From Liolophura sinensis (taxonomy: Eukaryota; Mollusca; Polyplacophora; Chitonida; Chitonidae): 64,000 nt of DNA. The notes under the pieces are model-generated. The model searched no databases, was not told the origin of the DNA, and saw nothing but the letters and a program-made list of their open reading frames with translations. Position numbers and translations under genes: made by a program. Shown piece by piece: positions 48,396 to 59,790 of the stretch. Every line of letters starts with the position of its first letter. Position 1 is the stretch's first letter. Location of the stretch: positions 25,001-89,000 of the forward strand of contig NW_027018084.1 in NCBI RefSeq assembly GCF_032854445.1. The letters are read 5' to 3'.

Positions 48396-51300
48396 TCACA
48401 GGATCTGTTGGAAGCGTTCCACAGGTGGGTCGGGGTGGTTGGCATAGCTCGGCTGGGTGTAAGGACATGGTGGGCTAATGAACTCTAGGGCTGCAGCACA
48501 AAACAATAAACTCTGACAATTCTAGTTATGCAAATAGTTACTTTCCTGGCTAATATTCATTCAAAATATACTTGGGTAACCGCATGCGTGTATGTATGTG
48601 AGTATTTAACCATTCATTCTTCAAACGAGTTGCTAACACACACAATACCTGATGCATGTCACAAGTGCTTACATAACGGCAAACAGCTCAGCTATGAATA
48701 GTAATTTCCAGCAATTAAGTTTTTTGCAGCATGTCTTATTACATATGATCCAGTAAAGAAGTTTTTTTTATACTTTTCATATACTGTTACAAACATGTAA
48801 CATGAGATAGCTCTTACTTTCTTAAATCAAGAAGCAAAGCTGGTTCAGGAAAGAAACAAGACATCAAAGCATACAATGGCCACTTATTCAATGAGGTATC
48901 ATAAGTGAAAAAGGGTAGAGCTTGGGCGGTGAAGCATTTGTTTGTCTTTCCTTTCTTATCTGGACACTAACTTTACCTTCAAGAGGCACACCTAACTGCA
49001 TCAAAGTGTACTCTGCTGCAAAAACCTTTGCCCCCTCAACAGTAGGACACAGTTTATTTGGGGTAAATGGATTACGATTTGGAAACTGAGTACCGAGAGC
49101 TGGTATGGTGATCTGAAAGACAAATGTACTTTACCATAGATTAACAATGTAAATGCCTAACATCAACTTCTACATATACTTATACATGTATAAACCCCAA
49201 CCACAACATTCTTTTTTCGATTTACTTCAGATCAATTATTTTTATAAGATAATTTACTTCTTATTCTTTCTGGTACACATGGACATGATTAATTGTATAA
49301 ATAAATAATAAAAAAAGTTACATTCCAGCAAAAAGAACTTGATTCTTATCTCTTCAAACAAGTTTCTTATCAACATTTTGTTGAAACCTATGGTAGTACC
49401 TTGTACAAAAAGAGCTCTAAGAGCTGTTGGGCACCACTTCCACCCCTTCCCATGAGAGAATGAAGCTGGTATACAGGACTTCCCCATCCATTCTTCTGAC
49501 AAAGGTCATCGAGCACCTATAGTGAACATCGTTACATGCATGACATTCTTGATTTACTGAAGCCTCACTAGGGCAATCGGGCTATAAATTAAAGGTAATT
49601 AGTAAAACAAAAAATTCTTCCACAAAACAAAATCATGGTCAAAGGTTCAACACAGAGCCTTGCATTATGACAACTTTCAATGATAACAAAACAGCCAATT
49701 TTTTAGCTATTAACACACCTGATTAACGAAATTTAATTCAAAACTCATTACATGTATAGGAAATATTAGATAAGAATTAGTTTCTAAGTATGTTCCCTGT
49801 TACTTCAAAGTTTAAACAAACACCCATCTTCAACGAAACTGAACTAACTCACCTTCTGGTTAATTGCACAATCGGTTCATGTCTTTTAGTACGGCGTAGG
49901 CAGATTATAGATTTTAAGACTGCGTAATCCTTTAAGCATGCTTCAGAATAAGTTGCAATGCGCAACTTTTTAATGGGATATGGGACCGGAAACCTTCTGC
50001 ATTGACAACGATACACACCTCCGCTGGATGTTTCCTAAAGCCACACCCCCTCAGCATCATCCCTCGGCCTCGCACAGGGCTTCTGATGCCCATGGGACCT
50101 CGCCCTGCCAACGCCCTGCTAACAGTACAAAAAAGCACAAATATTCCAGCTATTTCATGGTAAAAATTATGTGACTGAGCCTTCTTAAAGTTTCTTCTTC
50201 CTGCTTTTCCTCCTGAGATGTTCACATAAAATCAAATATATTGAGCTATTCAGGTTTGGTTGATGAAACTTAATGCTTCTTTGTATACTTACATGTAAGA
50301 AGCTCATAAAACGTTTTTTTGAGGACATTGCATGGATAACACATAAATGCAACTTCTTTCACGTCAAATGACTCTATCAACCACAATGGTAAAACCACTA
50401 AATATGGTAGTGTACCTTTCCTACATGTATGCTGTTGAATGGAAAGCTACAGAGTGACAATTAAAGAATATAGGTCACAGGTGGTACGAAGTTCACATTA
50501 ATTCTTGGCAAAAAGCAAGCCCCTACCATTCAATAAAATCGCCTGTTTTCAATAAAGCTATGCCTTGCACAGTCTTGCAAATATTTCTGCTCCGTGTGAA
50601 GCACCTTCCAACTGAAATCCGTCATTACCTCATTTTGGATTTCAGTTGCCAAAGTAGACTTACCCATGTCATTTTTCTAGTTCTCACTCTGTACTCTGTA
50701 TCCATTAGCATATCAGCAGGAGAGCTACAATACTGTACTTTGTAAAAACCACTTGCATATGCTTATTTACAGTTACAGTTATTACAGACAAATCATAAGG
50801 TAAAATTTAATCTTAGGTTATCTAAGATTTCATCATAGATGATCACAACTGAAATGATTTAAAACCAAAGACAAATATCCTGTTCCTGGTCTGAAGCACA
50901 CAAATGACAGAGCATCTGACACTTCTGAGAACCCTGATATTAAACAGACAAACTGGACACACACGGTGGAATATGACAACCTATGCTCTTAATTCCGCAA
51001 ATATTGTTCTAAGCTAACTGATTTTTATAAAAATTCCAAGAATACAACTCTATTCTGACTGCCAGATCATCTGCTGTGCTGGATTCTCATCTGTATTCTT
51101 ATATCGGGTGAACAGAGTTGTGGATTTCAGGCCAAAATAGTTCTTACCTTGCGGGTGGTGGAGACATCGGGTTGTAATACAATGGAGGCGAGTAACTAGG
51201 ATCATAGCCATAGCCCTGAAAAATTTGTCACAGTATCAAGTACACTTGTCATACAACCAAAGCATGCATAACCCCCCTACCTTAACATACGAGGAACTCT

Positions 51301-54300
51301 TACCCTAACATAACAGAGCCCATGACCTATAAATTCATGTACAAATCCAGGTCTTACTCCAATTTCCTCCATCCATAAACCTGATCGTGGTGGAATAATG
51401 TGACAATTCTTGAATATAGTATTATACACTGATTAAAAAAAAAGTTATTATTAAAGATTTTTAGCATGTAGTTCTAATCATTTTTTAATCAACGGCCTGA
51501 AAGGCTAAGGCATTATACTACACATATGAGGCCTTCAATATTTCTACACACTGGAAAATTTCAACATCATAAGCCATCAGTGGCATTCCCTACCCTTGCA
51601 TACCGGATTGGAAACCCCTATGCTTACATACCAGAAACTCTTATGCTGACATATGAGAACCCCTTACCCTTCCACTCGTGGCCCAGGTGAGTATAATTAC
51701 TTGTGTAGTTCTGAGTGGATTGTCTCCCTAATAGTTAGTTTCTCTACATTGTGAAGGGGAATATACCTTCAATGGTTGACACAACAAATAATGTTATCCT
51801 ACCACATGAGGAACTCTTACCCTGACAGGTGATACTTCTTTCTGCTTCCAAGATTCCAACGCTTCCGGGCCTCTGTTGTATGCTCTATCAACCTCACCCA
51901 AGTGGCAGTCCTGATTAGCCTGCAATAAAGAATTTTCATCAGTAGTAAAATTCAATTATTTACCTGATATAAATATATATAAATAATTTGGTTTTTATAT
52001 GCAAAGCTTACTTCACACCTATCCTACCACATGAGGAACTCTTACCCTGACATATGATACTTCTTTCTGCTTCCAAGATTCCAACGCTTCCTGGCCTCTG
52101 TTGTATGCTCTATCAACCTCACCCAAGTGGTAGTCCTGATTAGCCTGCAATAAAGAATTTTCATCAGTAGTAAAATTCAATTATTTACCTGATATAAATA
52201 TATATAAATAATTTGGTTTTTATATGCAAAGCTTACTTCACACCTATCCTACCACATGAGGAACTCTTACCTTGACACATGATACTTCTTTCTGCTTCCA
52301 AGATTCCAACGCTTCCTGACCTCTGTTGTATGCTCTATCAACCTCACCCAAGTGGCAGTCCTGATTAGCCTGCAATAAAGAATTTTCATCAGTGGTAAAA
52401 TTCAATTATTTACCTGATATAAATATATATAAATAATTTAACTAGGATCAAAATCATAGCCATAGCCCTGAAAAATTTGTCACAGTATCAAGTACACTTG
52501 TCATACAACCAAAGCATGCATGAAAGCAGATTCGCTCAAAGGGTTGAACAGCTGACTTGCTTCCACTGTAGGTACTTGACCTATAAATTCATGTACAAAT
52601 CCAGCCAGATATATGAGAACCCCCTACCTTAACATATGAGCAACTCTTACCCTGACGTAACAGAGCCCACAACCCTAACATACAAGGAACTCTTACCCTG
52701 ACATAACAGAGCCCACTACCCTGACTGATTGATTAGCCTGCCATAAAGAATTTTCATCAGTGGTAAAATTCAATTATTTACCTGATATAAATATATATAA
52801 ATAATTTAACTAGGATCAAAATCATAGCCATAGCCCTGAAAAATTTGTCACAGTATCAAGTACACTTGTCATACAACCAAAGCATGCATGAAAGCAGATT
52901 CGCTCAAAGGGTTGAACAGCTGACTTGCTTCCACTGTAGGTACTTGACCTATAAATTCATGTACAAATCCAGGTCTTACTCCAATTTCCTCCATCCATAA
53001 ACCTGATCGTGGTGGAATAATGTGACAATTCTTGAATATAGTATTATACACTGATTAAAAAAAAAGTTATTATTAAAGATTTTTAGCATGTAGTTCTAAT
53101 CATTTTTTAATCAACGGCCTGAAAGGCTAAGGCATTATACTACACATATGAGGCCTTCAATATTTCTACACACTGGAAAATTTCAACATCATAAGCCATC
53201 AGTGGCATTCCCTACCCTTGCATACCGGATTGGAAACCCTTATGCTTACATACCAGAAACTCTTATGCTGACATATGAGAACCCCTTACCCTTCCACTCG
53301 TGGCCCAGGTGAGTATAATTACTTGTGTAGTTCTGAGTGGATTGTCTCCCTAATGGTTAGTTTCTCTTCATTGTGAAGGGGAATATACCTTCAATGGGTG
53401 ACACAACAAATAATGTTATCCTACCACATGAGGAACTCTTACCCTGACAGGTGATACTTCTTTCTGCTTCCAAGATTCCAACGCTTCCGGGCCTCTGTTG
53501 TATGCTCTATCAACCTCACCCAAGTGGCAGTCCTGATTAGCCTGCAATAAAGAATTTTCATCAGTAGTAAAATTCAATTATTTACCTGATATAAATATAT
53601 ATAAATAATTTGGTTTTTATATGCAAAGCTTTACCCAGATATATGAGAACCCCCTACCTTAACATATGAGGAACTCTTACCCTGACGTAACAGAGCCCAC
53701 TACCCTAACATGCGAGGAACTCTTACCCTGACATAACAGAGCCCACTACCCCGACATATGAGGAACTCTTACCCTGACATATGAGAACCTCCTACCCAGA
53801 TATATGAGAACCCCCTACAGATATATGAGAACAACCTACCTTAACATACGAGGAACTCTTACCCTGACATAACAGAACCCCCTAGCCTACCACATGAGGA
53901 ACTCTTACCCTGACAGATGATACTTCTTTCTGCTTCCAAGATTCCAACGCTTCCTGGCCTCTGTTGTATGCTCTATCAACCTCACCCAAGTGGCAGTCCA
54001 AGGCCTTCAATATTTCTACACACTGGAAAATTTCAACATCATAAGCCATCAGTGGCATTCCCTACCCTTGCATACCGGATCTGAAACCCCTATGCTTACA
54101 TACCAGAAACTCTTATGCTGACATATGAGAACCCCTTACCCTTCCACTCGTGGCCCAGGTGAGTATAATTACTTGTGTAGTTCTGAGTGGATTGTCTCCC
54201 TAATAGTTAGTTTCTCTTCATTGTGAAGGGGAATATACCTTCAATGGTTGACACAACAAATAATGTTATCCTACCACATGAGGAACTCTTACCCTGACAG

Positions 54301-56942
54301 ATGATACTTCTTTCTGCTTCCAAGATTTCAACGCTTCCGAGCCTCTGTTGTATGCTCTATCAACCTCACCCAAGTGTCGGTTCTGATTAACCCGCAATAA
54401 AGAATTTTCATCAGTAGTAAAATTCAATTATTTACCTGATATAAATATATATAAATAATTTGGTTTTTATATGCAAAGCTTACTTCACACATACACGACA
54501 GATGAGTTTACAATGGTGAAAGAAAGCTGATGGGGGAAAAATGTGGACAGGTCCCGGTTTCCGACCAAATACCTTCCACAAACTCTCAATTTGAAAACAT
54601 TTGAACTCTTCCAACTTAACACAGTTTACTCCACATACTATGTTGCAAACAAACTTAACCTATGGAAGAGGATGATCGCTGGGCTGTCCTGAATTACACA
54701 TTTGAGACGATTTTCACGATGTGGCAGCAACATTGACCAAATGATTTCTTACCTGCTCTCTTCCTTTTGCCCATGCAACCTCAATGTAAGCACCTTCAAC
54801 ATTCATTCCTAGAGAGAAATATACATGACTTATTATATAACGCCTTCTCACCTTGATCTTCCTTTAATTTTATTTCTTGAAAGAATGAGGACGTAGTACA
54901 AATGCTACACATCAGTTAAAAAAGTGTTCCAGATACAGTCTACCTAGAGTTTCTCCCAAAGAAAACTTCTTATTTTCTCAAAAAATTCCCGGCAAAATGG
55001 TCCCGGGATCTTGGGTTCAATATTCAGCCTATTACATGTAACTGTTGAAACAACTTCCCTCTTTTAAACATTTGATCATTTAATGTTCAACAGCTTCTTT
55101 TCATGCTGAATGATTTATTGATTGGCCCGTTTTTACGCTGTACTCAAGAATATTTCACTTATACGACGGTGATCAGCATTATAGCATGAGTAAACCAGGC
55201 AGAGCCTGGTGGAAACCCACAACCATTCACAGGTTGCTGGCAGACCTTCCCATCCATGTTGAATGAGGGGTGATATTAAGTTAATAATAAGCTACCATAA
55301 AAGCCAATTTATACAGAAATTTATCCAAACAAATATTCTAGAGAATGCCCACACCTTATGTTTTGAAGTGTGAATTTATACTGTATGTGCTCTTCTGTAA
55401 ATATATGTAAGTCTGTCCCATAAATGTGAGCCATTTCCTGTACGTAGTTGGAGTATCAAACATCCTATAGGCAAGCGATGCGTCAGTTATTCACTGTTTC
55501 ATCTTAATTACTTGAGTTAGCATGTTTTCCCAATATTCTCCCTTAGATGTTGGTGGATATTCTATCATGTAATTTTCTGTAAACATCAATCAAGTGGAAA
55601 AACTAGTTAAAACATACTAATGTGCCACACGCGACTGACAAACGAAAATGAACTTTTACTTATCAGAAACAGAACTATCCGAATGGAAATATATCACACT
55701 CTATAAATGCACACAAAAACTACATTCGCCTACCGATAGAAAAAATATACTTCCGTTAATGCATTTGTATTTATCCAAAACCAATCAACACAACTCCAAA
55801 ATAAATAATTTTTCTCACCATTAAGTTTAGCCATGGCCTTGATAGCAGCATCTTTGTCGCTAAAACGAATGAATGCATAATCTCTTATCTTCTTTACTCT
55901 TCCCACAGCGTTGTCTCTTCCCACAACTTGACTGCACAGCTTTCTAATTTTGTCTTCTGTAGTTGTCGACATAAGGTTCCCCACGTGCAAAACCACCTTC
56001 TGTAATACAAATATGCACAACATAAATATTATTCCAGTCATACAAATATGCACAATATTAATGTAAAAGATGACGACGCATCAGTGCTTTTCAGCCATAA
56101 GTGACTATATTAATTATCACCACAGCCTCCCATACAAAAGAAATCACTTGTTGCAAGAAATGTTGCGCGCGCGCGCGCACACCACCCTCTCATGACAGAA
56201 AATGCAACAAATGCTGCACGCGCGCACACCACCTTCTCGTGACGGAAAATGAAAGAGCAGACGATAAGAAATTGCAAGAAGTTACGCGACATTTTACACA
56301 TATCCACCCACACAAAATGCCCCTCTGATACAAAAAATTTTAGTTCAATTATAACTTTTCAAATAACGGCTTACATAAAGGTCAAATTTGTTTGGACTGT
56401 GGTACCTACTCGTGAATTTTACAACTAACCAACCGATATTTCCGACGTCTGGTGCCGTCTACATTGGCAATTAAATGTGTTTTAATTTGCAACGAAGAGA
56501 CAACCAAAAAAGTTTCTATAGTGGAAATTACATGACTTACAGAAGAGTTGCGAACACACAAGAGCTGGCCTTTACGAATTTCGTAGTTGTGAAGCTCCTT
56601 TACCGCTTGATTCGCGTGTTCTTTGTTAGTGTATGTAACGAATCCATATCCTCTATGGGGTCCAAAGCGGCGGTTCGTTACGAGTTTCAGTTCGTAAATC
56701 TTTCCTATCTTCTCAAATACTGGAACGAGCTCGTCTTCGTAACAGTCTTTTGGAATACCTCCGACGAAAATTCCACAATCCTTTAAAGGAGCCCGGCTTT
56801 CCCAGTCGGGAGGTGGACCGCCGTACTTTCTTTCCCGTTTTTCTCGCCGTATGGTGTATCCTGTTCTCGCCGTAAGGTTCAGCAAGGCTTCGTTTGGCTC
56901 CCGGGTCACACGACGTGGCAAAGCCTCCTCCGCGGACGCCAT
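48396..56942 (-). CDS. A1CF/RBM46/RBM47-family RNA-binding protein, multi-exon, RRM2 absent
   Basis: Minus-strand exons outside the array: 56942-56541, 55999-55819, 54808-54753, then 51215-51148, 50115-50019, 49516-49400, 49112-48977 and 48490-48396 (TGA). Phases agree at each GT-AG junction. Without array exons this gives 383 aa; each 99-nt array exon adds 33. RRM1 spans about residues 57-130 (RNP2 GIFVGG, RNP1 HRGYGFVTY) after the family lead-in KYGGPPPDWES. Exon 2 encodes RRM3 (VGNLMSTTTED, VKKIRDYAFIRF). Later exons give an RG-rich segment (RGPMGIRSPVRGRG) and the C-terminal dsRBD-like module (DDLCQKNGWGSPVYQLHS, ITIPALGTQFPN, AAEYTLMQLG). The family binds RNA and acts in editing or stability control. 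Exons 1 and 2 join in phase 0, so RRM1 runs directly to RRM3. Exon 50115 has a NAGNAG acceptor (tagcag). Confidence 0.88.
51148..51215 (-). CDS. GYGYDP exon downstream of the exon array
   Basis: A 68-nt exon of the RNA-binding gene (tttttcag before, gtaaga after) encoding a Tyr/Pro-rich linker starting GYGYDPSYSPP. Truncated copies of its 5' end and acceptor occur at about 52440-52485 and 52800-52850 inside the duplicated region; both lose the rest of the exon. Confidence 0.8.
51821..51919 (-). CDS. Array exon copy 1, intact
   Basis: 99 nt, phase 0-0, acceptor ttgcag and donor gtaaga intact. Encodes ANQDCHLGEVDRAYNRGPEA followed by LESWKQKEVSPVR. Confidence 0.8.
52046..52144 (-). CDS. Array exon copy 2, intact
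   Basis: 99 nt, phase 0-0, splice sites intact. Differs from copy 1 at Tyr5, Gln18 and the C-terminal VSYVR. Confidence 0.78.
52271..52369 (-). CDS. Array exon copy 3, intact
   Basis: 99 nt, phase 0-0, splice sites intact. Carries Gln18 and a C-terminal VSCVK; the last exon bases are aag rather than agg. Confidence 0.78.
52720..52760 (-). pseudogene. Array exon remnant
   Basis: Only the first bases of the exon and the upstream acceptor region survive (plus strand gattgattagcctgccataa), fused to a donor-derived accctga. Confidence 0.6.
53443..53541 (-). CDS. Array exon copy 4, intact
   Basis: 99 nt, phase 0-0, splice sites intact. Protein-identical to copy 1 as far as I can read. Confidence 0.78.
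53909..53999 (-). pseudogene. Array exon copy 5, truncated
   Basis: The donor and about 91 nt are present, but the first 8 nt and the acceptor are missing. The duplication breakpoint joins it to aggccttcaatatt at 54001. Confidence 0.75.
54293..54391 (-). pseudogene. Array exon copy 6, acceptor AG changed to GG
   Basis: 99 nt with an open frame (VNQNRHLGEVDRAYNRGSEA and on) and an intact donor, but the upstream dinucleotide is gg where the other copies have ag. It is the most diverged full-length copy and the one nearest the RRM3 exons. Confidence 0.72.
55110..55262 (-). repeat. Dominant SINE, antisense, in intron
   Basis: ttgattggcccgtttttacg, actcaagaatatttcactta, gaaacccacaaccattcaca. Confidence 0.82.
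56168..56262. repeat. About 50-bp direct repeat in intron 1
   Basis: cgcgcgcacaccacc followed by tctcatgacagaaaatg (variant tctcgtgacggaaaatg) occurs twice. The first copy carries a (CG)n expansion. Confidence 0.75.
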
Positions 56943-57029
56943 ACCTACACCCTACTCCACCCTGCTGGTCCCACTGCTGACGAACTAGAAGTAGGCAAAC
57001 TGGACTTTGCCACGCACGTGCGTGGACTT

Positions 57030-57511
57030 AGAAGAGCCCTACAGCGCCATCTATGATGTCCAATAATTATTGTTTTATTCAAATTTACATAGAAAAGGCA
57101 TCAAATCCAGAGAATATGACCGCAGAAACGTGTAAGGCAACATATAGGTAAAAAATAAGCTGATAACTTGGAGGGGCACGGTTATGTAGCACTCGCTGTG
57201 CCACTGCGAAAGCAGTTCACCCGTGAGTCTCAAGTATCGAAAATTGAACTGTTCATAGTACGAAATGTGAGAAGAGCCCTACAGCGCCATCTATGATGTC
57301 CAATAATTATTGTTTTATTCCAATGTACATAGAAAAGACACCAAATCCAAAGAATATGACCACAGAAACGTGTAAGGCAACATATAGGTGAAAAAATAAG
57401 CTGATAACTTGGAGGCATACGGTTATGCAGCACTCGCTGTGCCACTGCGAAAAGCAGTTCACCTGCGAGTCTCAAGTATCGAAAATTGAACCATTCATAG
57501 TACGAAATATG
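57030..57511. repeat. 240-bp tandem duplication upstream of the RNA-binding gene
   Basis: Two consecutive copies (57030-57269 and 57270-57511) start gaagagccctacagcgccat and end near catagtacgaaat. They are about 95 percent alike by eye. The first lies under 100 bp from the start codon, so one copy may be promoter sequence. Confidence 0.85.
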
Positions 57512-57734
57512 GCATGTGTTTATACTTCAGTGAGTGTTCGGCTATACCAACTATCTGGGTGATTGAAAATGACCCGAATCCAATCTACTATCGCTGACAT
57601 CGATTTGACAACAGGCATTGTCCTGTGTAATATTCAAAAATAGAAAAAACAAATTTTGTTTTCGCGTGGTTCTAGCTTCTGCATTGTCTTCTAGAACAGC
57701 TTATCATGTTCCAGGCAAACTTTCGCACTGCGAC

Positions 57735-57815
57735 GTCCAAGACAGACCAATGAGCGCGACAAGGAGTAAAACGTCGGCTTGTAAAGTCGAGTGGAGCAGC
57801 TCCAACAGCTCCATG
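57735..57815 (+). repeat. Fragment of the CCAAT promoter module
   Basis: gaccaatgagcgcg followed by aaaacgtcggcttgtaaagt and cgagtggagcagctc matches the CCAAT module core (46750-46800 and 59580-59640). It runs straight into the terminal-exon copy. Confidence 0.65.
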
Positions 57816-57822
57816 CTATGCC

Positions 57823-57893
57823 AGCTATGCCGACCACCCCGACCCACCTGTGGAACGCTTCCAACAGATCATGTGATCAACCATGGATGACCT
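57823..57893 (+). pseudogene. Inverted copy of the RNA-binding gene's terminal exon
   Basis: About 71 bp match the terminal coding exon and first 3' UTR bases of the minus-strand gene (48374-48440) with few differences. It still reads SYADHPDPPVERFQQIM and a stop, then ccatggatgacct. No acceptor lies directly in front; a module fragment precedes it. It is either a relic of a second paralogue or a captured exon piece. Confidence 0.75.
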
Positions 57894-58124
57894 ACGGTAC
57901 ATATATATTGATCCGGCATTTCAATCTTTCAGACATGGATATACATGTATAACTTAGATTAGGGCCTGGAAACTAAACACCTGCCTAAACATGGCTCGCA
58001 TGAGAAAGGTTTGTATTATAATGTGTTATAATAAAGACCGTATATTTTGACAAATAGAGTTAATTTTTTTTCTTTTTTTCATTTTGAAATTTCAGTTTAA
58101 TTTTCTATCATCTGTATCGATCAA

Positions 58125-59496
58125 TTATACTGCTGGTTTAATATACAGAACCTGTTAAGTATACATGACACGTCTGAGTAAAAGTCAGACTTACCTGGTG
58201 ACCACACCCGCCTTGATTACTATAGGCTTGATTCTGGGATCGACCATGGCTGTAAGGAATCAGTGACAAATCCGAACGCTATCTGAAGACGCCGCGTTTG
58301 GGCTTACTCTTCAGGAGATGCACTTACAATTTCTGCTTTTCTGACTGCTGTTGTTGTAGCGATGAAAGCGGCTCCTGCAAGATGGCAACAGTACCGAACA
58401 GCAGACGTTCATGATAAGACCGGAAGTACATCAACAACAGACGGAGCAGTTACCTCCCGTATTCCATATTATACTGATAGAGTAAAGCGTCCGCAGAGGC
58501 CCACTGCATCCACACGTGAACAAATACATATACATGGGGAATGAAAACCATTACTGAAAACAGAGCTAAAAAAATACTGATTTCTGGACTTCTGATAACG
58601 TTTGTTTCACCCATAGAGCACACATAAAAGTGTACTTGTTTGGGTGTTTATTAAGTCTCGGATTAAGGCAGTCTATCTTAATCCCAGATTGAACTCACTT
58701 GAACTCTTTGATAATTCCTGGTACAAATTATCCAGTTTCTGAGTTAAGAAAACAAGTTTTTAGAACTATAATCTATATGTTAATCTACTACATGTATATG
58801 ACATGTGACCCAGGAACCTCTCCACACTGGGGTCGCTGTGAGTCCAGTTCATGCTGGCTTCCTTTCGTGCCGTACATGGGAAGGTCTGTCAGCAACCTGC
58901 CCATGGTTGTGGGTGTCCTCTGGGTTATGCACAAATTCCTCCCACCAAAATGTTGGTCGCCTTTGTATAAGTAAACATTTCTTGAGTATGACGTACACCA
59001 CCATTGCCCAATCAAATCAATAAATGAATAGTAAGCAAGGCAGGGATGTCCATACCACGACCATGTTAAAACTTCCAAAGATAATTTGTTCATTCCTGTA
59101 ATGTTGTGTTGGTGTTAAAAAAGTGTTCATAATAATCAAATAAAAAATAAAAAAAGCACTTACCTGGCCCTGTTCCCCACGTTGATGGACACGCCAGTCC
59201 CACAATCGGTAAAAAGTTTTACCACAGGCAATCGCACACACGCTCGTTGTTTTTTTCCATGCTCCCGCTGGCAGCGCACCAAATGCTCCCGTCGGGAAAA
59301 CGCCCGCCCGCAGGTTGGGCAGGTGAACCCTTTTTTCTGGGGTTGGTGGTGTGCATGGTGGTGAGGGGTGGTGGTGCGTCTGCTGGTGACGCAGCCAGTC
59401 GTCCCACCGACTGAAGTCCCTGGCGCACATCATGCAGGTAAACGGCTTCTTCTTCTTCCCTTCACCTGTATGATTTCCATCTCCATCTCCAACCAT
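58125..59496 (-). CDS. C2H2 zinc-finger exon with short spliced tail (gene model)
   Basis: Proposed exons (minus): 59496-59164, 58374-58328, 58249-58195, 58151-58125 (TAA). Phases fit (0, 2, 0) and each junction has gtaag-type donors and pyrimidine-AG acceptors. Exon 1 starts at an ATG just after the CCAAT module. It encodes one canonical finger (FTCMMCARDFSRWDDWLRHQ then QTH) and a degenerate finger (CAIACGKTFYRLWDW). Between them a second finger (FTCPTCGRAFSRREHLV) is readable only in another frame, bounded by A6 and A7 runs. Later exons encode Gln-rich sequence (SSLQQQQSEKQ, SQNQAYSNQGG). C2H2 fingers bind nucleic acids, but the target is unknown. The in-frame ATG at 59568 lies inside the CCAAT module and seems a poor start. 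The last exon is the weakest. Confidence 0.45.
58805..59030 (+). repeat. Dominant SINE, sense, diverged
   Basis: gtgagtccagttcatgctgg, cctcccaccaaaatgttggt, tcttgagtatgacgtacacc. It lies in intron 1 of the zinc-finger gene model, opposite strand. Confidence 0.75.
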
Positions 59497-59499
59497 TCT

Positions 59500-59790
59500 C
59501 GCGCGCGGATAGGTCCGTTTTGGGGGCCGTCCATTGGTCCGTTTTGGGGGCAAATCCCGCTCACCCATTGGTTCGTTTTGGGCGACAAAGAGCTCTTTTC
59601 GAGCTGTCCCACTCGACTTTACAAGCCGACGTTTTGCCTCTTTTTTTTCACTCCCACTACCACCACTGCCCCTATACTATACTCTATTATACTACACTCC
59701 ACTCTAGTATACACACCCCGTCGTGGAAAAAACCCACCACCACCACTACCTGACACACACCTGACACGTCACAGGTGTGACGTCACTCCC
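59500..59790 (-). promoter_or_regulatory. CCAAT/CRE promoter-like module 2, upstream of the zinc-finger exon
   Basis: Minus-strand order: CRE (tgacgtcacacctgtgacgt), ttttttccacgacggggtgt, TATA-like tagtataatagagtatagta, conserved cgtcggcttgtaaagtcgag, then gaaccaatgggtgagcggga and ggaccaatggacggccccca, then the ATG at 59496. This is the same order as at 46590-46960. Promoter activity is inferred from element order only. Confidence 0.6.

Larger units (their letters stand above)
51218..54480. repeat. Nested segmental duplications containing the exon array
   Basis: A block of about 475 bp (aggccttcaatatttctac through ttatatgcaaagctt, including one array exon) occurs at 51530-52010, 53152-53630 and 54001-54480. 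A longer pairing equates about 51335-52010 with 52957-53630. A shorter exon-plus-intron unit of about 225 bp is tandem at about 52010-52440. Between them, aggaactcttaccctgacat units repeat many times around 53650-53910. On the minus strand these read as the exon end plus donor (gtcagg then gtaagagttcct). Confidence 0.8.

Noticed and set aside
56110-56328. Possible RRM2 exon in intron 1
   Set aside because: The frames are Cys/Ala-rich products of a CG-rich direct repeat, with no RNP1 or RNP2 pattern.
59497-59568. Upstream ATG at 59568 as start of the zinc-finger protein
   Set aside because: The added residues are translated CCAAT-box sequence. The ATG at 59496 lies directly after the module and has counterparts in the 60.2 and 61.1 kb modules.
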